Positions 1-7,411 of a stretch of DNA of 64,000 bases are shown piece after piece. The stretch is from contig JAWKHI010000044.1 in NCBI GenBank assembly GCA_041394885.1, positions 1 through 64,000 on the forward strand, read 5' to 3'. Within the stretch, counting starts at the first letter, position 1; every line of letters begins with the position of its first letter. The notes beneath the pieces were generated by a model, which did no database searches, was not told the DNA's origin, and saw only the letters and a list, made by a program, of their open reading frames with translations. Source of the DNA: DSOI01 sp041394885 (GTDB lineage: Bacteria; Acidobacteriota; Terriglobia; Bryobacterales; Bryobacteraceae). A program made the position numbers and the translations under genes.

Positions 1-533
1 TTATCGATCCGATGCGCCGTGTTGAGCGCGAGGACTTGCACGCCCAGGTCCGCAAAGAGATGCGCCGTGCTCAGGTGATCGTCCAGATGCAGGGCGAGTA
101 AGTCAGCACACAGGGACCGGTAGCGGGTGAAACGCCCGGGATACTTACTGAGCACACGGACGCGGCAAACGTCGTCGGCGAAGCGCTCGACGATTTCTTC
201 CCCGCGACCGGCCTTGGCGCGGAGGTCGAACAGCCCGTCCACTTCCTGGACATCGTGATTGCCCGGACAGACAATGAACCGGTCCCAGGGAATGGCGATT
301 TCCGCCTGCAACCGGCGCAGGAACTGCCCCGCTACGTCGAACCCGGCCGGCTCGCCGCGATCGGTGAAATCGCCTGAGACGACCACGAGAGCGATCTCGG
401 CTTCGGCCCGCTGGCGCAAGTCCTCCCGCAGAGGACCAAGGACGGCGTCCACGGAATCCTCAGGCCTGAAATGAAGATCGCTCAGGTGGAGGATGCCGAA
501 CGGCGCTCCACCCTGGCTGCCATGGCCCGGCAT
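1..533 (-). CDS. Calcineurin-like metallophosphoesterase, partial (3' end beyond the window)
   Basis: Read on the minus strand from the ATG at 533 to the window edge with no stop, giving about 177 residues. The N-terminal part carries the three signature metal-binding motifs of calcineurin-like phosphoesterases in order: HLSDLHF near residue 16, SGDFTDRG near residue 56 and PGNHD near residue 90. These Asp/His/Asn residues bind the two-metal centre that hydrolyses phosphoesters. There is no signal peptide, so a cytoplasmic enzyme is likely. The substrate cannot be told from this fragment; a C-terminal metal ligand block and any extra domain lie outside the window. It diverges from the FG-GAP gene with only 72 bp between the two starts, so their promoters must share that gap. 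Confidence 0.85.
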   Translation of the reverse strand, partial: MPGHGSQGGAPFGILHLSDLHFRPEDSVDAVLGPLREDLRQRAEAEIALVVVSGDFTDRGEPAGFDVAGQFLRRLQAEIAIPWDRFIVCPGNHDVQEVDGLFDLRAKAGRGEEIVERFADDVCRVRVLSKYPGRFTRYRSLCADLLALHLDDHLSTAHLFADLGVQVLALNTAHRID

Positions 534-605
534 AGTTTCGTCAGAGTCCGGAAGCCGTCAAGTTTATCACGCCAAAAAGCGCGGCTCAGTGACACAATAG
601 TGACC

Positions 606-1805
606 ATGCCCGCCGCGATCCTCCTACTGGCGCTTGCCGTTCTTAACGGAAAGCCTTGGGTCCGCTACACCATTGACGACACTTCCTCCGGGGCCGACGG
701 CGTCAAGATCGTGGATGTCAACACCGATGGGCGGCCGGACATCGCGACGGGGTGGGAAGAGGGCGGCGTCATTCGCGCGTACTTCAATCCTTCCCGTGTC
801 GACTCGCGCACGCCATGGCCGCAGGTGACGGTGGGACGCGTGGCCTCGCCCGAAGACGCCGTTTTCGCGGACCTCGACCGGGACCTTGCCTTCGATATCG
901 TCAGCGCGTGCGAGGGCAAGCAGCGGTCGCTCAACATACACTGGGCGCCGAAGGATCATGACCGGTATTGGGATGCGAGTGCGTGGTCCACCACCCCGAT
1001 CGCGGCGGCGCAGGATCGCATGATGTGGATGTTCGCGCAGCCGATGCAGGTGGACGGGCGGCATGGTCCGGACCTGGTGGCGGGGGGGAAGGGTCCTGGC
1101 GCCGAGATCGGGTGGATGGAGGCTCCGGCCAACCCGCGCGACGGCGATGGCTGGAAGTGGCATCCGCTTCGTCCGGTGGGCTGGATCATGTCCATATACA
1201 CCGTCGACATGGACGCCGACGGCGACCTGGATATTCTCTTTTCGGATCGAAAGGGCGCGCGCACGGGCATTTTTTGGCTGGAAAATCCCGGCTCCGCCCA
1301 TGCGGCGTCGGAGCCCTGGGCCGAGCACGCCGTTGGGAGCACGGGCCGCGAGGTGATGTTCATCGACGTGGCCGATGCCGATGGCGACGGGCTTCCCGAT
1401 ATCGCGGCTGCGGTGAAGCCGCGCGAGATCCAGATTCATCATCGCCTCGATCGCAGTGGGCGCAACTGGAGGGCCGAATCGATCACGCTTCCGGGCGATG
1501 CGACGGGAACCGCCAAGAGCGTTCGCGTCACCGACGTGGACGGGGACGGCCGGGTGGACGTGATCTACTCCGCCGAGCAGACGCCCAAAGGGGCGTCGGG
1601 CGTCATCTGGATGGACCTGTTCGCCGGGCGCTCGCTGCACGACATCTCCGGGCCGGAAGGAATCAAGTACGACTTCATCGAACTGCTAGATCTCGACGGC
1701 GACCAGGATCTGGACGTGGTCACCACGAGAAGAACGCCGGAGCGGATGGCGAGGCTGGCGTGGTTTGGTACGAGAATCCGGGACGGTAGGATGGGGGCCG
1801 GTTGA
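606..1805 (+). CDS. Exported FG-GAP/VCBS repeat protein
   Basis: A 399-residue protein. The ATG at 606 is preferred over the upstream in-frame ATG at 471 because it starts directly with a hydrophobic signal-like stretch (MPAAILLLALAVLNG), and the longer form would overlap the divergent phosphoesterase gene. At least six Asp-rich calcium-binding loops of the FG-GAP type are visible, e.g. DVNTDGRPD, DMDADGDLD, DADGDGLPD, DVDGDGRVD and DLDGDQDLD. Such repeats form a beta-propeller of the integrin-alpha kind, usually in exported proteins that bind ligands or surfaces. No catalytic motif is seen and its role is unknown. Its stop codon lies inside the first copy of a 31-bp direct repeat. Confidence 0.85.
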   Translation: MPAAILLLALAVLNGKPWVRYTIDDTSSGADGVKIVDVNTDGRPDIATGWEEGGVIRAYFNPSRVDSRTPWPQVTVGRVASPEDAVFADLDRDLAFDIVSACEGKQRSLNIHWAPKDHDRYWDASAWSTTPIAAAQDRMMWMFAQPMQVDGRHGPDLVAGGKGPGAEIGWMEAPANPRDGDGWKWHPLRPVGWIMSIYTVDMDADGDLDILFSDRKGARTGIFWLENPGSAHAASEPWAEHAVGSTGREVMFIDVADADGDGLPDIAAAVKPREIQIHHRLDRSGRNWRAESITLPGDATGTAKSVRVTDVDGDGRVDVIYSAEQTPKGASGVIWMDLFAGRSLHDISGPEGIKYDFIELLDLDGDQDLDVVTTRRTPERMARLAWFGTRIRDGRMGAG

Positions 1806-1828
1806 GCTGAGATTCCGGCTGGCCGGAG
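1798..1828 (+). repeat. 31-bp direct repeat, copy 1, spanning the FG-GAP stop codon
   Basis: This 31-bp sequence matches 2738-2768 with one mismatch (G at 1804, A at 2744). The mismatch changes the stop codon of the overlapping gene from TGA here to TAA in copy 2. The copies are 940 bp apart and enclose exactly the antitoxin/Fic cassette. Confidence 0.95.
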
Positions 1829-1911
1829 TTGTGAGACTTCCGAGGGCAGGGAGAACATTAGGCGAAAACAGGATTGACTGATTTGGCCGGATCTGGGATC
1901 ACAAGGTTGCT

Positions 1912-2106
1912 ATGCGGAATCAATTAGAAGTTCTTCTGGCCGCATCTCGCGAGCGTCAGACCACGCCCGGCGAGGCGGAGGCTCAGCGCCGGAGCTTTGC
2001 CTACGGGAACACTCATTTCGAGAATGAGCGTATCACTCGGGAGACCATTGATCGTGCGGCTGATGCCTTGGCCCATGACACGAAGAACAGACGTCCAGCG
2101 AGATAG
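1912..2106 (+). CDS. Small antitoxin-like protein preceding Fic
   Basis: A 64-residue protein encoded just before, and overlapping, a Fic gene. The central part (SFAYGN near residues 28-33, then ERITRETIDRAAD) resembles the small proteins that often precede Fic toxins. In class I Fic systems such as VbhA/VbhT a separate small antitoxin blocks the ATP site through a (S/T)xxxE(G/N) helix motif. Here the nearest match is S-F-A-Y-G-N, which lacks the glutamate, so assignment to that exact mechanism is uncertain. The 32-bp overlap with fic suggests translational coupling. It could alternatively be an unrelated small partner. Confidence 0.6.
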   Translation: MRNQLEVLLAASRERQTTPGEAEAQRRSFAYGNTHFENERITRETIDRAADALAHDTKNRRPAR

Positions 2107-2745
2107 CCGTCCGTCATCTCACGAGCTATTCAGCGATCCGGACGAGAAGGCAGAGCTCGAAGCGAGGAATGGCCTACTTCAGTTCGACGAGGTACTGCGT
2201 CTCGTTGACGATTCCAGGAACGGATTCAGACTGCGCCCCAGTGTCATCCAAAAGCTACAACGCCTGGCGATCAAAGATATATCTACACCTGTGCGGGCAA
2301 CTTCCGTACGGGCCCAGTCAATATAAGCGGCACCACCCACCAACCACCGCCGGCCTCAGAGATCGCTGAGCACGTTGAGGATATGTGCGACTATGTGAAT
2401 GCGAAGTGGGAGACCACCTCCGCGTTGCACCTCGCGTCTTACCTCATGTGGAAGGTGAATTGGATCCATCCGTTTGCTGGCGGAAACGGGCGCACGAGTC
2501 GAGCCGCTTCGTATCTCGTCTTGTGCGCAAGGCTCGGCTATAGGCTCCCCGGAACAAACACCATCCCAGAGCAGATCATTGCCAATCGCCAGCCGTACTA
2601 CGGAGCGCTGGACGCGGCGGATGCAGCATGGACGGACAATCGGATCGACCTCGCCGCAATCGAGCAGTTGTTGTCTGAACTGCTGGCCAACCAACTCTCT
2701 TCCGTTATTGAAGCCGCAGGTGCCCCAACTGATCGGACCGGTTAA
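2075..2745 (+). pseudogene. Fic/DOC-family AMPylase, frameshifted
   Basis: Fic proteins transfer AMP (or related groups) to target proteins. The ATG at 2075 opens a frame that reads as a Fic N-terminus (SHELFSDPDEKAELEARNG, then LQKL-type helices) up to KDI near 2280. The conserved continuation IYTCAGNFRTGPVNIS is in another frame and runs to the stop at 2745. The shift lies at an ATATAT run at 2277-2283 and is explained by a 2-bp AT insertion or one lost base. The corrected protein would be about 223 residues. The active-site motif reads HPFAGGNGRTSR: the catalytic His and the GNGRxxR phosphate-binding loop are kept, but the usual acidic Mg-binding residue before GNGR is Gly. The gene may be inactive, or the frameshift may be a sequencing error. 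Confidence 0.85.
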
Positions 2746-2768
2746 GCTGAGATTCCGGCTGGCCGGAG
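2738..2768 (+). repeat. 31-bp direct repeat, copy 2, spanning the fic stop codon
   Basis: Second copy of the repeat at 1798-1828 (30 of 31 bases identical). It supplies the fic stop codon (TAA at 2743-2745). The bases outside both copies differ, so the similarity ends sharply. Confidence 0.95.
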
Positions 2769-2783
2769 AGCACTAGTGTTCCA

Positions 2784-3932
2784 GTGCTCCCCGCGGCCCA
2801 ACATCCACACGGCACCGAGACCGACCTCTGCTGGCTCGCCCTACGCCTGATTCCCGGGCTTGGCGCCAGAAAGGCGGTGCCGCTGGTCAAGGCATTTCGT
2901 TCTCCGGTGGAGGTTTTTCGAGCCTCGGCGGCGGATTTGATCGATGCCGGACTTTCCGGCAGCGTCGCCCATACGATTGCTTCCGGCTGCACGTTCGACG
3001 ACGCGGCCGATCAGTACCGCCTGATGCGCCAGCACGACGCGGAGATGATTCCCGTCAACGACCCCCGCTATCCGGCGCGGCTGCTCGAGATCTACGATCC
3101 GCCGCTGCTGCTGTTCACCCGCGGCCGCGTTGAACTGCTCAACCGCACCGCCATCGGCGTTGTAGGTACACGGAGGCCGACGCCTTATGGTGTGGCCGCC
3201 GCGGAACGTCTTTCCTCGGAACTGGCCGGCGCGGGAATGGTAATCGCCAGCGGCATGGCCCGCGGCATCGACACAGCCGCCCATCGGGCCGCACTCGACG
3301 CCAATGGCGCCACGGTCGCCGTCTTCGGCTCCGGCGTGGACCACATCTATCCCGCCGAAAACAAGCGGCTGGCCGAGCGTATCTCCACCCACGGGCTGTT
3401 GGTTTCCGAATTCCCGATGGGCAATCCCGGGCACCCGCAGAACTTCCCGGTCCGCAACCGCATCATTTCCGGGATCAGCGTGGGTGTACTCGTGGTCGAA
3501 GGCGCGCAGTACAGCGGATCCGCCATCACGGCGCAACTGGCCATGGAGCAGAACCGCGACGTGTTCGCCGTGCCCGGCAACATCACGTCCAAGATGAGTT
3601 GGGCGCCGAACCTGCTCATCAAGCAAGGCGCAAAACTCGTCCAGACCGCCGAAGACGTGCTCACCGAACTGAGCGCGGATCTCCGCCGCGACTTGAGCCA
3701 GTACTCGCCGGCCTTGGCCGACGCGTCAAGCGCCGAACCCCCGCTCAGTCCCCTCACGCGCCGCGTGCTGGCCGCCGTCCCGGTGGAAGAGGCCGTTTCC
3801 GTGGATCAACTGCTGGACCGTCTTCCGGACTCGACGCCCTCAGAGCTGCTCGCGACGCTGTTCGAGATGCAGTTACAGGGCCTGGTTCGTCAAATGCCGG
3901 GCCGCGCGTACGTCCGCGTCTGGAACGGCTGA
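2784..3932 (+). CDS. dprA: DNA-processing protein DprA
   Basis: A 382-residue DprA (Smf). It loads RecA on incoming single-stranded DNA during natural transformation and protects it in the cytoplasm. The N-terminal SAM-like part (residues ~10-70, LRLIPGLGARKA) is followed by the Rossmann-like core with ASGMARGIDTAAH near residue 158, GSGVDHIYPAEN near 182, VSEFPMG, and FPVRNRIISGIS near 220 with the strongly conserved RNRIISG block. The C-terminal ~60 residues look like the winged-helix (DML1) domain. The frame opens with GTG at 2784; the family-like sequence begins about 12 residues in, so the precise start is uncertain. It lies directly after the repeat-bracketed Fic cassette and convergent to mscL. 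Confidence 0.95.
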   Translation: MLPAAQHPHGTETDLCWLALRLIPGLGARKAVPLVKAFRSPVEVFRASAADLIDAGLSGSVAHTIASGCTFDDAADQYRLMRQHDAEMIPVNDPRYPARLLEIYDPPLLLFTRGRVELLNRTAIGVVGTRRPTPYGVAAAERLSSELAGAGMVIASGMARGIDTAAHRAALDANGATVAVFGSGVDHIYPAENKRLAERISTHGLLVSEFPMGNPGHPQNFPVRNRIISGISVGVLVVEGAQYSGSAITAQLAMEQNRDVFAVPGNITSKMSWAPNLLIKQGAKLVQTAEDVLTELSADLRRDLSQYSPALADASSAEPPLSPLTRRVLAAVPVEEAVSVDQLLDRLPDSTPSELLATLFEMQLQGLVRQMPGRAYVRVWNG

Positions 3933-3944
3933 GCCAGAAGGAAG

Positions 3945-3967
3945 CGGCTCCCCACGGGCGGGAGCCG
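3945..3967 (+). terminator. Hairpin between convergent dprA and mscL
   Basis: An 8-bp perfect stem (3945-3952 with 3960-3967) around a 7-nt loop sits 13 nt after the dprA stop and 27 nt before the mscL stop. There is no clear U-run on either side, so it is a possible bidirectional terminator or transcript-end stabiliser rather than a textbook one. Confidence 0.5.
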
Positions 3968-3993
3968 TCATCCAGATTCCGGTGGGAAAGCGC

Positions 3994-4422
3994 TTATGCG
4001 CCGGCACCCCGGCTCTTGGCCAGCAGGTCCCGGATTTCGCCAAGGAGCACTTCTTCTTTCGGCGGCGCCGGTGGCGGTGCTGCTTCCTCGGCCTTCTTCA
4101 TCTGGTTCATCGCTTTGACGATCATGTACATCACAAACGAGACAATCAGAAAGTTGATCAAGGTATTGATCCAGGCGCCATACGCGATCACCGGGGCGTT
4201 GGCCTTCCTGGCTTCTTCGAGCGTCGCGAAGGTGCCGCTGAGGGGGATAAAGAGATCTTTGAAATCAGCACCGCCCGTGAAAAATCCGGCCACGGGCATC
4301 ACTACGTCACCCACCAAACTGGTGACAACGCCGCCAAATGCGGCGCCCATGATGATGCCCACCGCCATGTCGAGCATGTTGCCCTTGACGGCAAATTCCT
4401 TGAATTCCTGGATCATACCCAT
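3994..4422 (-). CDS. mscL: Large-conductance mechanosensitive channel MscL
   Basis: A 142-residue inner-membrane channel that opens under membrane tension to release solutes in hypo-osmotic shock. The start at 4422 (MGMIQEFKEFAVKGNMLDMA) is preferred to the ATG at 4473 because the family begins this way and a purine-rich Shine-Dalgarno (GGAGAGGAAG) lies just upstream. The first transmembrane helix (MLDMAVGIIMGAAFGGVVTS), the periplasmic loop with GGADF, and the second helix (YGAWINTLINFLIVSFVMYM) are all clear. The cytoplasmic C-terminus has the usual Pro-rich linker and a final LLGEIRDLL helix. The length matches the family. Confidence 0.97.
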   Translation of the reverse strand: MGMIQEFKEFAVKGNMLDMAVGIIMGAAFGGVVTSLVGDVVMPVAGFFTGGADFKDLFIPLSGTFATLEEARKANAPVIAYGAWINTLINFLIVSFVMYMIVKAMNQMKKAEEAAPPPAPPKEEVLLGEIRDLLAKSRGAGA

Positions 4423-4680
4423 AAGGCTTGCTTCCTCTCCTGACAGAGATTTGTGTTGCTTTTGCCGCAGCATGACGTCATACGGCCTGTCAAGAGTAAC
4501 ACAACGCCCCAGGGCCGAAACAGTCCTTTTCGGGGAGCTTTTGGAACCAAGCGGTCTAGAGTACTAGGCTTCCCGCCGGGGCGGTCTCCATAAGACAGGT
4601 GGAATGAGATTCTTCCAGCTCATGAGGATACGCGCGGCCTCGGTTGGAGGGGGCTGGCTAAATTTTTTCCATGCGAGTGC

Positions 4681-5118
4681 CTATCGCCAGGATCCTTGCG
4701 CCCGCAACCCGCGCAGCGCATAGAGATCCTGCCGCAAACGCGCACGGTCCCGCGGGTGCAGTTGATCGGCTTGGGCGAGATGCTCCATGTTTCCGATGGC
4801 ATCGTTGAGGCTGCCGCGATCGAAGCGCCCGCGGCGGGCGCGCTCGTCGAATTGCGCCAGTTCCTCGATCGCGCGGCGGAAATGTTTGGCCTCGTGATTG
4901 TCCACACGCGCGCGGGATCCGATCGCCTGCAAGTCGGTCAGCGCCACACGGACCGGATTCGCGCGAGTGCCGTAGGATCGGCTTGCGTAACGCGAGTTGA
5001 AACGGCGATCCCCATCGTAGCGATCACCGTCACGCGCCAAGAGTCCGGGCGCCGCCGTGAGGAACACGGGAGCCAGCACCATGGCGGGTAGAATCGTTCG
5101 TAACCTGGCAGAATTCAT
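4681..5118 (-). CDS. Small exported hypothetical protein
   Basis: A 145-residue protein not assigned to a known family. Residues 1-28 (MNSARLRTILPAMVLAPVFLTAAPG...) form a probable Sec signal peptide. The mature part is very rich in Arg and Asp. It has a basic, Tyr/Gly-rich stretch (residues ~30-55) and then a predicted helical half with regularly spaced charged residues (RRAIEELAQFDERARRGRFD, LRQDLYALRGLRAQ). It may be a periplasmic helical protein; no catalytic motif is seen. It is a minus-strand gene downstream of, and separated by a terminator from, the gene at 5259-7316. Confidence 0.65.
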   Translation of the reverse strand: MNSARLRTILPAMVLAPVFLTAAPGLLARDGDRYDGDRRFNSRYASRSYGTRANPVRVALTDLQAIGSRARVDNHEAKHFRRAIEELAQFDERARRGRFDRGSLNDAIGNMEHLAQADQLHPRDRARLRQDLYALRGLRAQGSWR

Positions 5119-5180
5119 GGTGTTTCACCTCGGTTTCTCTGACGCACCGGCTTTGCGGACTGAGTACAAAAACCGGCACA

Positions 5181-5230
5181 CAAAAAAACGAGGCGCCACC
5201 CCCGTTGGTAGACAGGGTAAGCGGCGCCTC
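5181..5230 (-). terminator. Rho-independent terminator for the gene at 5259-7316
   Basis: On the minus strand an 8-bp perfect stem (GAGGCGCC, 5230-5223, pairing with 5197-5190) closes a ~25-nt loop and is followed by a run of seven T (5188-5182). It lies 28 nt after the stop codon at 5259. Confidence 0.85.
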
Positions 5231-5258
5231 GACTCCAAGCCGGCCCGAGACTCCGGCG

Positions 5259-7316
5259 TCAGTCCGCGTTCACAATCGCCACGCCCATCGACGGCGTTAT
5301 GTAGCGGATCACAGGGTTGTAATTCCAGTCGACGAGCTGACCGCCGTCGCCGCCGCTCGGGTTGAACGCGCGGCCTGCCACGGTGGCTCCCAGACTGTAT
5401 GCGCCCGCCGGTTGCACAGCGGCTACCGAGTAGATCGCCGTGCTGTTGAAGGTGTTGTCGGCCGCATTCACGTGCCAATGTTCCACCGTCGAGAGCGCGG
5501 AACTCAGCGTGGGATTGCCCCCGGCCCCGCATCCGCCGGCGGTGAACCGTACCGAACGCATATGCGCCGCCGAGGAAGTGAAGCTCACCTCGATGTCGAT
5601 ATCGGACGGCACAACGCCCCGAGGGATCACCGCGCAGGCGAGCGGCAGGTCATGCCAGGCGCCTCCGGACTTTCGCCAGCGGAGCTTGGTGAACTGGAAC
5701 GAAGGCCGGGAGTTGTCGACGACGAAGCGCACTTGCGCCGATGTCGCCACTACGTTCTTGGCGGCGTTGCCCAATTGCAGATCGAGCGTGTAGACGCCAT
5801 CGGCGAACGCGGCAGTGTTCCAGTCCAGCAGTAACAGGTCCGGGAACCAGTTTTCGGCTTGGGGAAGCACGGGATACCAGCCGGCGCCATCGGCTGCGGG
5901 CCAGAGGGTCTCGAGCGCGCCGCCCGCGCCCAGCCGATAGAGCGGCCACGTGAGTCCTGTAAACGGCGCCACCGGGGAGCCATTGTGGCTGTAGCGGACG
6001 CGATAAAACTTCGCGTTCCCGATGCGGTTGCATCCAAACAGGGACAGGGTGCTGGCATACGGCGTTTCCGCCAGCGGATTCGGCGGGGGATCCACCAGCG
6101 CACCGGTGGGATGGGGCCGGTTCACGCGACGTGCATAGCCGGTGCCGTTGTCGTGATACGGATCGGCCGGCAGAGCCGGATTCACCAGCGGGTGCCGGCC
6201 CGCGAACAAAATTGCCGGCGTATTGCCGCAAGGTACGTCAGGCGCGTCGCACAACAGTCCTGCGATCGCGATGGGTGAGGCCTCGAGCGTAACATCGGGA
6301 ATTGGGCCGGCGTTCCAGCGGACGTCGAAGTAACCTTCCGAATAGATCGTTTCTTCGTTGCCGTCGCCGTCCACATCCTGAGTAACACGGAAAGTAATAT
6401 CCGGCACATCCACGATCGCGTGCCATTCCGGCACGAGAATGTCCACGCACCTGCGGAAGGGGCCTACCCAGCGCCGGAAATCCACTTGGCGCAGCACAGC
6501 CGGGTCAATCTTGATGGTGCCCGGAAGTTGCAATTCCGCTTTCGTTCCTTTTTCGTCCTTATCCACCAAACCGGGCCGAAGCTCGGGCGGCAGCGGAGGA
6601 GGAACCGGAGACGCGAATGCGGGTCCGGCAAGAAGATCCTGCCCCGGTTTCGCGTTTCCGCCGAGCGTTTGGGCAATTTCGAGCCCCGCCAGGCGTTCGG
6701 CCTGTTCGCGGCCAATCGCCGCTTCCAGGTGCCGCAGCGTCATCCCGCCGTCGCGCAACAGGAAGGGCGGGGGATCCGGATCCGGCCCGGGCGGCACCCG
6801 GAATGGCGGAATCGCTACTTCCAGCAGGTCCCGCAGGTTGGGCTTGATGAAGATATCCGGGAAACAGATGCGCTCCCGCCGGAATCGCAGAATCCAGTCG
6901 ATATCCCATCGCGGAATCCACACGCAAAACCGGCCGCACTGATCCGTCTTGACCGTCGCGATCACTTCCCGGCGGCAAAGAAAGGGGAAAAACCACAACC
7001 AGGGGTTACCGGGCGGGAAGAATCCGAGTAAGTTACAGTCGGTATCCTCGACATGGACGGTGGCAAAGGGCACCGGATACTCGACGCCTGTGACAGGGTC
7101 CCGTTTCACCACCTTGCCGCACACGCGCCGAAACCCGAGTATTTCGAAATCGATCTTCCAGCGATACTTCTCGCTGATTTGGGCCACTGTGGCTCCTGCG
7201 AGTTCCCGCGCGCTGACGCCGCTGAGGGCGGAGAGCCGCTCCGCCTGGATTTTTGTCAAGGGCCGCTGATCCGGCGGCGGTTCCGGAGCAGTCTTCTTCT
7301 TGGTTTCGTTCACCAT
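5259..7316 (-). CDS. Large hypothetical protein with carboxypeptidase-regulatory-like segment
   Basis: A 685-residue protein I cannot assign to a named family. The start at 7316 (MVNETKKKTAPE) follows a good Shine-Dalgarno (AGGAAAGGAAG); the longer frame to 7346 would read through that site. There is no signal peptide or transmembrane helix. Residues ~55-140 (GKVVKRDPVTGVEYPVPFATV, later VKTDQCGRFCVWIP) resemble a CarboxypepD_reg-like beta-sandwich with an unusual Trp/Phe/Cys-rich insertion (GNPWLWFFPFLCRRE). The middle has Pro-rich linkers, and the C-terminal half looks beta-rich with several Ig-like stretches (e.g. GVYTLDLQLGNA, QVRFVVDNSRPSF). A structural or surface-assembly role is possible but unproven. 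It has its own terminator. Confidence 0.7.
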   Translation of the reverse strand: MVNETKKKTAPEPPPDQRPLTKIQAERLSALSGVSARELAGATVAQISEKYRWKIDFEILGFRRVCGKVVKRDPVTGVEYPVPFATVHVEDTDCNLLGFFPPGNPWLWFFPFLCRREVIATVKTDQCGRFCVWIPRWDIDWILRFRRERICFPDIFIKPNLRDLLEVAIPPFRVPPGPDPDPPPFLLRDGGMTLRHLEAAIGREQAERLAGLEIAQTLGGNAKPGQDLLAGPAFASPVPPPLPPELRPGLVDKDEKGTKAELQLPGTIKIDPAVLRQVDFRRWVGPFRRCVDILVPEWHAIVDVPDITFRVTQDVDGDGNEETIYSEGYFDVRWNAGPIPDVTLEASPIAIAGLLCDAPDVPCGNTPAILFAGRHPLVNPALPADPYHDNGTGYARRVNRPHPTGALVDPPPNPLAETPYASTLSLFGCNRIGNAKFYRVRYSHNGSPVAPFTGLTWPLYRLGAGGALETLWPAADGAGWYPVLPQAENWFPDLLLLDWNTAAFADGVYTLDLQLGNAAKNVVATSAQVRFVVDNSRPSFQFTKLRWRKSGGAWHDLPLACAVIPRGVVPSDIDIEVSFTSSAAHMRSVRFTAGGCGAGGNPTLSSALSTVEHWHVNAADNTFNSTAIYSVAAVQPAGAYSLGATVAGRAFNPSGGDGGQLVDWNYNPVIRYITPSMGVAIVNAD

Positions 7317-7411
7317 GGCACTTCCTTTCCTACCGGGTAGTGACACCGTCGACCGAAACCGTTACAGTACTTATGGAACCAATATTCCGGTTCCGCCGCG
7401 GACCGATTCTT

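Noticed and set aside
624..1640. A 338-codon minus-strand frame over the FG-GAP gene
   Set aside because: It is a shadow of the Asp-rich repeats and has no domain of its own.
2841..3626. A 261-codon minus-strand frame over dprA
   Set aside because: The sense strand encodes a clear DprA; the antisense frame shows no family signal.
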